DNA of 6,197 bases, taken from the NCBI GenBank assembly GCA_049657775.1, contig JBASNZ010000110.1, forward strand, positions 1-6,197, in the 5' to 3' direction. This document shows positions 1 to 4,423 of the stretch, piece after piece. Under the pieces are notes generated by a model. That model ran no database searches. It was not told the origin of the DNA and saw nothing but the letters and a program-made list of their open reading frames with translations. The DNA comes from JBASNZ01 sp049657775 (GTDB lineage Bacteria > Actinomycetota > Coriobacteriia > Anaerosomatales > Anaerosomataceae). The translations under genes were made by a program, and so were the position numbers. Positions within the stretch are counted from its first letter, which is position 1, and each line of letters begins with the position of its first letter.

Positions 1-1
1 G

Positions 2-313
2 CTCAAGCATCGATACGGTCTGAGCATGCAGGCCATCGCCGCGAGAGCACGCGCCGTCGACGTGATCACTGAGGGCTACTACGCCAGCTTGTGCGCGGCC
101 TTCAGGCGGAATGGCTGGTGGACGCAAGAGCCGGGTGACCAGTACCTTCAGGGCGCGAAGGCTACCAGGTTCGAGCGCCTGGTTCTCACCGCGCTTGCAG
201 AAGACGTCATCTCAAGATCCCGTGCCGCCGAGCTGCTCGGTCAGCCGTTCGAGGCATTCATCGAGCAGTTCGGGGTCGAGCACGGGGGGCTCCAGGTCGG
301 TGCTTGTTGCTGA
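2..313 (+). CDS. ImmA/IrrE-family (DUF955) protein, C-terminal part only
   Basis: The reading frame is open from the window edge, so the start and the zinc-metallopeptidase core (HEXXH) lie outside; 103 residues are visible. They match, from family memory, the C-terminal tail of ImmA/IrrE-type proteins. The fragment opens LKHRYGLSMQAI, followed by a Tyr/Trp-rich stretch ending NGWWTQEPGDQY. Then comes a helical segment, RFERLVLTALAEDVISRSRA with AELLGQPFEAF after it, typical of the region after the peptidase where a short HTH-like 'sRAAELLG' segment sits. Such proteins cleave or inactivate repressors (ImmA of ICEBs1, IrrE of Deinococcus) or act in toxin-antitoxin pairs. The stop at 311-313 lies inside the next gene, a PIN-domain toxin beginning at 300, so the two overlap by 14 bases and were probably translated together. 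The family call is fairly sure; whether the missing catalytic part is intact cannot be seen. Confidence 0.75.
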   Translation, partial: LKHRYGLSMQAIAARARAVDVITEGYYASLCAAFRRNGWWTQEPGDQYLQGAKATRFERLVLTALAEDVISRSRAAELLGQPFEAFIEQFGVEHGGLQVGACC

Positions 314-422
314 CGCCAACATCTGGATCGACCTCGACGTCGCAGACCTTGTCGACTCGGCGCTGAGTTCGCCTCTCGACCTGCAGACCACGGAGCGGCG
401 GGACCCGGTTGCCCGCGCATGA
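300..422 (+). pseudogene. Truncated PIN-domain toxin, N-terminal remnant
   Basis: A GTG start at 300 gives 40 residues beginning VLVADANIWIDLDVADL. The first strand with DANIWIDL carries the first conserved Asp of PIN-domain ribonucleases (VapC-like). The next residues, SALSSPLDLQTT, continue as expected for the second helix and strand. PIN domains normally run to 120-180 residues and need three or four acidic residues for metal-dependent RNA cleavage. Here the frame turns into unrelated sequence (ERRDPVARA) and stops at 420-422, so the rest of the active site is gone. A second open stretch in another frame, up to a stop at 475-477, reads VVVKRYRRQLSGDSE and could be a displaced piece of the same gene, but that is uncertain. 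The 14-base overlap with the ImmA/IrrE gene implies an original two-gene operon. The product is probably inactive. Confidence 0.65.
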
Positions 423-565
423 GGTCACGGTTGTCGTGAAGCGCTATCGGCGGCAACTATCCGGAGATTCCGAATAGTTCGATGCAAACGGGCTCCTGAC
501 GTCGCGCTGCCCCTCGAAAGTGTTACCATGAAAAGAGCATAAACCTGCTACAAATGAGGTAAGTC
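423..565. other. Intergenic region with promoter-like AT-rich segment
   Basis: No convincing gene lies in these 143 bases apart from the possible displaced PIN remnant ending at 475-477. The last 45 bases are markedly AT-richer than the flanks and contain TTACCATGAAAAG (523-535), CATAAA (538-543) and TGCTACAAAT (546-555) just ahead of a Shine-Dalgarno sequence. They probably hold the promoter and/or operator of the winged helix-nucleotidyltransferase gene. Confidence 0.4.
546..554 (+). promoter_or_regulatory. Extended -10-like or operator motif TGCTACAAA
   Basis: TGC followed by TACAAA resembles an extended -10 element. However, it ends only 11 bases before the TTG start and directly precedes the GAGGT ribosome site, so transcription starting from it would remove that site. 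It may therefore be an operator rather than a promoter. The nearly identical TTGCTACAATG occurs ahead of the Phd gene at 1349-1359. Confidence 0.3.
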
Positions 566-1138
566 TTGCTCTCCACTCTCGTCACATCGGCCACACGCCG
601 CGCGCTACTAGTGCGATTCTTCACGCATCCGGGCGAGCGTTTCTATGCCACTCAGCTCATCCGCGAGCTCGGGCTCGCTTCGGCGGGTGTCCAGAAGGAG
701 CTTGCTCGCCTCGAGTCCGCGGGGATGATCCAGAGCGAGCGCGAGGGCAACGTTCGGTTCTTTGGGGTCAACACCGGGCACCCGCTCTACGCTGAGATCA
801 AGAGCATCGTCTACAAGACCGAGGGTCTGGGCGACGTACTGGGCGGGAGCATCGCGCAACTCCCCGCCGTGGATGCGGCGCTTGTATTCGGCTCGGTGGC
901 CCGCGGCGCGGAGGATGCATCGTCCGATGTGGATGTTCTGGTACTCGGGGACGTGGACGTTGTTGCCCTGGACCAGGCGCTGTCAGAGGCAGAGCGTACT
1001 CTGGAGCGTGAGGTCAACGCCACGGTGCTCAGTCGGGCGGAGTGGCGTGAAAGGCTGGCCTGGAAGCAGGCGTTCGTCACGGACATCGTGGCGGGGCCGA
1101 AGATCTTCCTCGTGGGGGGCGACGATGAACTTCGATGA
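566..1138 (+). CDS. ArsR-like winged-helix / nucleotidyltransferase-domain protein
   Basis: This 190-residue protein appears complete. Residues about 5-70 form a winged-helix DNA-binding domain, with HPGERFYATQLIRELG, then the recognition-helix region ASAGVQKELARLESAGMI, then a wing EGNVRFFGVN. Residues about 100-155 form a polymerase-beta-type minimal nucleotidyltransferase fold, with GS at 109-110 and D121-V-D123 in the usual GS-x10-DxD spacing. Where many relatives carry a third acidic residue this one reads EVNAT (N151), so catalysis may be weak, or Asn may be normal for this subfamily. The C-terminus (AGPKIFLVGGDDEL) matches the usual end of this fusion family. The start is TTG, chosen because GAGGT lies five bases upstream (556-560) and the residues that follow match the family N-terminus. 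MNT domains act as AMP-transferring antitoxins of HEPN toxins in known systems. Fused to a DNA-binding domain, a regulatory role is likely, but the substrate is unknown. No intact partner follows. Confidence 0.8.
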   Translation: MLSTLVTSATRRALLVRFFTHPGERFYATQLIRELGLASAGVQKELARLESAGMIQSEREGNVRFFGVNTGHPLYAEIKSIVYKTEGLGDVLGGSIAQLPAVDAALVFGSVARGAEDASSDVDVLVLGDVDVVALDQALSEAERTLEREVNATVLSRAEWRERLAWKQAFVTDIVAGPKIFLVGGDDELR

Positions 1139-1211
1139 GCCCGACCAGCCAGAGCTCGCCTCGCGCCTCCAGACGCCAACGCGACACGCAGCGCCGGTCT
1201 CACGGAACTGA
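1125..1211 (+). pseudogene. 28-codon stub overlapping the nucleotidyltransferase gene
   Basis: An ATG at 1125 lies within the last codons of the preceding gene, a 14-base overlap like that of translationally coupled operon partners. The frame gives MNFDEPDQPELASRLQTPT and stops after 28 residues. Genes for winged helix-nucleotidyltransferase proteins commonly have a short partner (often HEPN-like) in this overlapping position, so this may be the start of a partner that was truncated. In a neighbouring frame the bases up to a TGA at 1241-1243 read LTELTELSQELGLY, which looks protein-like and could be a displaced part. I do not recognise a domain in either piece. It may equally be a chance open frame. 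Confidence 0.3.
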
Positions 1212-1233
1212 CCGAGCTCTCACAGGAGCTCGG
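1212..1233. repeat. Perfect 8-bp inverted repeat (hairpin)
   Basis: CCGAGCTC at 1212-1219 and GAGCTCGG at 1226-1233 can pair over eight bases around a six-base loop, starting directly after the stub's stop codon. There is no T-run on either side, so it is at best a weak or factor-assisted terminator for the upstream unit. It could also be an operator or a chance effect of the self-palindromic GAGCTC. Confidence 0.4.
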
Positions 1234-1320
1234 GCTGTATTGATGCCCGTGTCGCCGTTGCTGAGAGCGAACGTTGTCGACCCCGCTCGGCCGAGACATG
1301 ACCCGACTATCTAGCATGAA

Positions 1321-1378
1321 AGTACGAATGGTACAAATAGGACAAAGTTGCTACAATGGCCGGACATCGGACATCGGA
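1321..1378 (+). promoter_or_regulatory. Promoter/operator region of the Phd-type antitoxin gene
   Basis: TTGCTACAAT (1348-1357) supplies an extended -10 element (TG-N-TACAAT, hexamer 1352-1357) and would give a transcript starting near 1364, leaving a leader of about 27 bases with its own Shine-Dalgarno. No good -35 lies at 16-18 bases. The upstream bases show a degenerate repeat of about ten bases: GTACGAATG, GTACAAATAG, GACAAAGTTG, CTACAATGG. One helical turn between copies would place all repeats on one DNA face, as in an operator. Just downstream CGGACAT is repeated in tandem (1361-1374). Phd-type antitoxins repress their own promoters, so an operator here is plausible. Confidence 0.4.
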
Positions 1379-1390
1379 ATCGAGGCAGTC

Positions 1391-1753
1391 ATGACACGGG
1401 TGACCGCCGCGCAGGCGCGACGCGACTTCTCAGAGATTCTCAATCGGGCGTCGTACGGCAAGGAGCGTGTGATCGTGACTCGACACGATGCTGACGTGGC
1501 TGCGGTCGTGCCCATCGAGGAGCTTCGGATGTTCGACGCCGCTATGGCCGTCCTCAAGGCACATCCGCAGCTGGCGCAGGCGATTGAGTCCATCGAGGTC
1601 GCACGCGAAGCGCAAGCCGCCTGGGGGCAGGTGCAGTCGGAGGTCGACACGCTTGTGCTATCGCCCGAGTCTTACGACGCTGTGCTGGACCTCATCGAGC
1701 ACCCGCAGTCTGCCACCGCAGCCTTGCGCGAGCTCATGCGCGACGAGTCATAG
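1391..1753 (+). CDS. Phd/YefM-type antitoxin with DUF1778-like C-terminal tail
   Basis: This 120-residue protein starts at ATG 1391, preceded by GAGG at 1382-1385 with five bases between. An earlier in-frame start at 1274 runs through the probable promoter and is not used. Residues 1-50 are a clear Phd/YefM fold, MTRVTAAQARRDFSEILNRA, then the strand pair RVIVTRHDADVAAVVP and IEELRMFD. These domains dimerise, bind the operator and fold against a toxin through the C-terminus. Residues 50-85 look helical. Residues 88-117 (LVLSPESYDAVLDLIEHPQS followed by ATAALRELMR) resemble the toxin-neutralising tail of DUF1778/TacA antitoxins, whose partners are GNAT acetyltransferase toxins, instead of the usual Phd tail. 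No toxin gene follows, since RecQ starts nine bases later. So it is either an orphan antitoxin, one acting in trans, or a repurposed regulator. The Phd call is firm; the tail comparison rests on motif memory. Confidence 0.8.
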   Translation: MTRVTAAQARRDFSEILNRASYGKERVIVTRHDADVAAVVPIEELRMFDAAMAVLKAHPQLAQAIESIEVAREAQAAWGQVQSEVDTLVLSPESYDAVLDLIEHPQSATAALRELMRDES

Positions 1754-1762
1754 GCCGCGTCC

Positions 1763-3637
1763 GTGGGGAATCACACAACCGGATCAGACTCGACCCTGCC
1801 CATAACAGGCCCAACCGCTTCCGACCCGCTTCTCGTCACCCTGCGCGACGTGTTCGGCTTCTCGTCGTTCCGTCTCAACCAGCGCGAGGTTATCGAGCAC
1901 CTCATCGGGGGCGGGGACGCGTTTGTGCTCATGCCTACCGGCGGGGGCAAGTCGCTGTGCTACCAGATTCCCGCGCTACACCGGCCGGGTACCGCGATCG
2001 TGGTCTCGCCGCTCATCTCGCTCATGAAGGACCAGGTCGACGCGCTCCGCGCCAATGGCGTGTCCGCGGCGCTCCTCAACTCGTCGCTCTCCTCGGCCGA
2101 GGCGTCGGAGGTCCTGGACGACCTACGGGCCGGGCGGCTTGACATGCTCTACGTCGCGCCCGAACGCCTCATGCTCGACGGGTTCCTCCGGCAGCTTCGG
2201 CAGGTGCCGCTCGCGCTCATCGCCGTCGACGAGGCCCACTGCGTCTCGCAGTGGGGGCACAACTTCAGGCCGGAGTACGTGCAGCTCGGCGAGCTGCGCG
2301 ACCACTTCCCCGGAGTCCCGTTCCTTGCGCTTACCGCCACCGCGGACGACCAGACGCGCGAGGACGTGCGCCTCAGGCTGCACATCGCCGACGCACCCGT
2401 GTTCTCCTCGGGATTCGACCGTCCCAACATCCGCTACACGGTGCAGGAGAAGAGCGATCCGCTGCGGCAGCTGCTCACGTTCGTGCAGGTCAGGCGTGAC
2501 TCCTCGGGCATCGTCTACTGCCTCAGCCGCAAGCGGGTCGAAGAGGTCGCCGCGCGGCTCAAGGCAGCCGGGATCGCGGCGGCGCCCTATCACGCCGGCA
2601 TGCCGGCTGCCGACCGCACCGCCGTCCAGGACGCCTTTCAGCGTGACGAGATCCATGTGGTCGTGGCCACGGTCGCCTTTGGCATGGGCATCGACAAGCC
2701 CGACGTGCGATTCGTCGTCCACTTCGACATGCCCAAGAGCATCGAGGGCTACTACCAGGAGACCGGCCGCGCCGGACGGGACGGACTGCCGGCCGAGGCA
2801 TTGCTCCTGTTTGGCATGCAAGACGTCATCACCGCGCGCAGGCTCGTGGAGAGCGGCAATAACGCCGAGCAGATTCGTATCGAATTGCACAAGCTCGACG
2901 CGATGATCGGCCTGGCCGAGGCCACCACGTGCCGTCGGCGCGTGCTCCTGGGCTACTTTGGGGAGTCGACCGGGGCGCACTGCGGCAACTGCGACGTGTG
3001 CCTGGACCCACCGGAGCTCTACGACGCCACCGAAGACGCCCGCAAGGTGCTCTGCGCCGTGGCCGATACGGACAGCCGCTTTGGCGTGGGGCACGTGATC
3101 GACGTCCTGCGAGGCGCGTCCACGGAGAAGACACGCCGCTGGGGGCACACCACGCTCAACGTGTTCGGAGCGGGACGCGACACGTCGCAGGACGCGTGGA
3201 GCTCGATCGTGCGGCAGCTCATCCACCAGGGCTATCTGCGGCAGGACATCGCCGAGTACTCGGCGCTCAAGCTCACCGACTCGGCCGCCGCGGTCGTGAG
3301 TGGAGACGCCTCGGTGCGGCTTGCCAGACCGAAGGCCAAGGCCGTTCGGGAGAAGGCGCTTCGAGCGAGCAAGAACAGCCGGGTGGCGCCGGACGTGGAT
3401 TCGGAGCTGTTCGCCCAGCTCAGGGCGCTTCGCCGCGAGCTGGCGGCGCAGGCCGGCGTTCCGGCGTACGTGGTGTTCGCGGACAAGACGCTCATCGACA
3501 TCGCCGTGCAGCGCCCCGCCACGCCTGACGAGTTCCTCCGGTGCGACGGGGTAGGCAAGACCAAGCTCGAGCGATACGGCGACGTGTTCATGGAGGCCAT
3601 CGCCGCGTTTGAGGAAGCGGGTCTGGCGGGCCGGTAG
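1763..3637 (+). CDS. recQ: ATP-dependent DNA helicase RecQ
   Basis: This 624-residue protein is close to the E. coli RecQ length (about 610) and has every expected part. The Q-motif region is FGFSSFRLNQREVI (31-44), Walker A is PTGGGKS (58-64), and motif Ia is VVSPLISLMKDQV (80-92). DEAH at 156-159 is followed by the aromatic-rich loop CVSQWGHNFRPEY. Motif III is LTATAD (190-195), motif V is AFGMGIDKPDVRFVVH (305-320) and motif VI is QETGRAGRDG (332-341). Zinc ligands are C390, C407, C410 and C413. An RQC winged helix spans about 420-530 and an HRDC domain about 547-618. It unwinds DNA 3'-5' in recombinational repair and fork restart. The start is GTG at 1763, since no other start lies before the first motif. 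It has no clear Shine-Dalgarno and sits nine bases after the antitoxin stop, so translation may be coupled or the promoter may lie inside the antitoxin gene. Nothing is missing or broken. Confidence 0.97.
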   Translation: MGNHTTGSDSTLPITGPTASDPLLVTLRDVFGFSSFRLNQREVIEHLIGGGDAFVLMPTGGGKSLCYQIPALHRPGTAIVVSPLISLMKDQVDALRANGVSAALLNSSLSSAEASEVLDDLRAGRLDMLYVAPERLMLDGFLRQLRQVPLALIAVDEAHCVSQWGHNFRPEYVQLGELRDHFPGVPFLALTATADDQTREDVRLRLHIADAPVFSSGFDRPNIRYTVQEKSDPLRQLLTFVQVRRDSSGIVYCLSRKRVEEVAARLKAAGIAAAPYHAGMPAADRTAVQDAFQRDEIHVVVATVAFGMGIDKPDVRFVVHFDMPKSIEGYYQETGRAGRDGLPAEALLLFGMQDVITARRLVESGNNAEQIRIELHKLDAMIGLAEATTCRRRVLLGYFGESTGAHCGNCDVCLDPPELYDATEDARKVLCAVADTDSRFGVGHVIDVLRGASTEKTRRWGHTTLNVFGAGRDTSQDAWSSIVRQLIHQGYLRQDIAEYSALKLTDSAAAVVSGDASVRLARPKAKAVREKALRASKNSRVAPDVDSELFAQLRALRRELAAQAGVPAYVVFADKTLIDIAVQRPATPDEFLRCDGVGKTKLERYGDVFMEAIAAFEEAGLAGR

Positions 3638-3651
3638 CGCGGGTCGTGCCA

Positions 3652-3667
3652 CGGCACCGGAGTGCCG
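3652..3667. terminator. Short hairpin downstream of recQ, weak terminator candidate
   Basis: CGGCAC (3652-3657), loop CGGA, GTGCCG (3662-3667) form a perfect six-base stem beginning 14 bases after the recQ stop. An overlapping alternative, GTGCC-AC-GGCAC, uses the same middle arm, so two structures compete. There is no T-tract, so termination would need Rho or would be inefficient. Confidence 0.3.
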
Positions 3668-3825
3668 CGAGTACGACGGGCTACTGATTCACGAGAAGTA
3701 CCGGCACGTGGTGGAGGCGGCGGAGTCGGCGGCCGGCGAGCTCCGGCGCTCCTTCTGCTTTGGTACGGAGCCTGGCGACCATCCGCGGTTTGGGTTTGAG
3801 CAGGGAAGCGGAAAGGTGGTATCGG

Positions 3826-3837
3826 TAGAGTCGCCGC
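3826..3837 (+). promoter_or_regulatory. Leaderless -10 element for the DUF6883 gene
   Basis: TAGAGT at 3826-3831 fits the TANNNT -10 consensus and ends six bases before the ATG at 3838. This is the spacing seen for leaderless transcripts in Actinobacteria and Deinococcus, where the start codon is the first base of the mRNA. No Shine-Dalgarno precedes this ATG, which agrees. TTGAGC at 3796-3801 is a possible -35, but only for a different -10 (TATCGG, 3820-3825). Confidence 0.5.
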
Positions 3838-4182
3838 ATGGCGACCTTACCTGACTCTCAGAAGGCGATTACGCCGACGGCCAAGCTGCGCTACTGTCTG
3901 GATCTTGAGCACCCCTGCGGGCAGCATAAGGCACGGGTGTTCAGGTCGGCGCTGGGATTGACCCTCAACGACACCCCAAAGCTTGAGCGCATCATTCGGG
4001 ATGGCATCTCGGTTCACGACGCGCGGCTGGTGAAGACCTACATCGATGGCACCGAGCGCTGGGTGGTAGAGTGGATGCTGCTCGGGAGACTCGGAGCGAT
4101 GCGCTTGATAACCGCGTGGAATCGCAGTCGGGGTTCATTCCCAACGCTTGTGTCCTGTTACTTGAAGAAGGTGAAACGATGA
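3838..4182 (+). CDS. DUF6883 family protein, first gene of a two-gene module
   Basis: This 114-residue protein matches the DUF6883 pattern as I know it: AKLRYCLDLEHPCG (15-28), then HKARVFRSALGLT (30-42), a charged helix, WVVEWMLLG in the middle and FPTLVSCYL near the end (101-109). The core residues of the first block are present (H25, P26, G28, K31, A32). It has no signal peptide or membrane segment, so it is probably cytosolic. The biochemical role is not known to me. The domain also occurs at the ends of larger phage or toxin-like proteins, and small stand-alone copies are commonly followed by a DUF4926 gene, as here. The start at 3838 is supported by homology and by the leaderless -10 just upstream. 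Its stop overlaps the next start as ATGA. Base use is AT-richer than in recQ, which fits a mobile module. A toxin-antitoxin or toxin-immunity role is inference only. Confidence 0.75.
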   Translation: MATLPDSQKAITPTAKLRYCLDLEHPCGQHKARVFRSALGLTLNDTPKLERIIRDGISVHDARLVKTYIDGTERWVVEWMLLGRLGAMRLITAWNRSRGSFPTLVSCYLKKVKR

Positions 4183-4406
4183 AGCGAGCTATCAAAGAGC
4201 TCGATCTCGTCGAGCTCACGGAGGACTTACCGTCAGGCCTGATCGAAGGCGCCCGTGGTGTTGTCGTAGGCATTCAGACCGACATCTGTACGGTCGAGTT
4301 TCTGGACGGCGACGGACTCACGATCGGATTGTTCGACATTCCCATGGACAAGCTGGAGCTGGCCGATCCCGCGCCCTTCGGCGTATCGCTCGCCCGCGAG
4401 GAGTAG
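4179..4406 (+). CDS. DUF4926 family protein, second gene of a two-gene module
   Basis: This 75-residue protein starts at ATG 4179, overlapping the preceding stop by four bases (ATGA), with GAAGG at 4167-4171 seven bases upstream. An earlier in-frame ATG (4071) would run through the DUF6883 gene and is not used. The sequence fits DUF4926: ELDLVELTEDLPSGLIEGAR (7-26), then GVVVGI, a strand TVEFLDGDGLTIGLF (38-52) and IPMDKLELAD. These small beta-barrel-like proteins have a KOW/SH3-like look (GxxGxVV followed by VEF). I infer that fold from pattern only. The protein is acidic at both ends, as expected of an inhibitor or binding partner of its neighbour, but no activity is established from the sequence. 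The coupled arrangement implies equimolar production and probably a complex. Its stop lies 17 bases from the stop of the convergent ubiB-like gene, with no clear terminator between. Confidence 0.8.
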   Translation: MKRAIKELDLVELTEDLPSGLIEGARGVVVGIQTDICTVEFLDGDGLTIGLFDIPMDKLELADPAPFGVSLAREE

Positions 4407-4423
4407 CTCTACCGCAGGCCCCG

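Larger units (their letters stand above)
3638..3837. other. Intergenic region after recQ, no recognisable gene
   Basis: These 200 bases contain a short hairpin at 3652-3667 and a probable promoter at the far end. One frame (phase of 3609) stays open to 3854 and encodes, over 3672-3854, DGLLIHEKYRHVVEAAESAA followed by a Gly/Phe-rich stretch (FGTEPGDHPRFGFEQGSG). It could be a fragment of a lost gene, but there is no start with a ribosome site. It overlaps the next gene, and I recognise no domain. Nothing convincing is seen on the minus strand. Confidence 0.4.

Noticed and set aside
1361..1378. CGGACAT tandem copies as part of a CRISPR or larger repeat array
   Set aside because: There are only two and a half copies of seven bases with no spacers, so at most it is a local operator-like repeat.
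1274..1390. Earlier start for the Phd-type protein
   Set aside because: This stretch contains the probable promoter and repeats, and Phd proteins begin at the MTRVTAAQARRDF segment, which has its own GAGG.
2123..3652. Long minus-strand open frame (about 509 codons) opposite recQ
   Set aside because: It lies entirely antisense to a helicase with every motif in place. Its translation is rich in Arg, Gly, Val and His with no domain, as expected of a shadow frame in GC-rich coding DNA.
4071..4178. N-terminal extension of the DUF4926 protein from an earlier ATG
   Set aside because: It would overlap most of the last third of the DUF6883 gene. The family N-terminus, the Shine-Dalgarno and the ATGA coupling all point to 4179.
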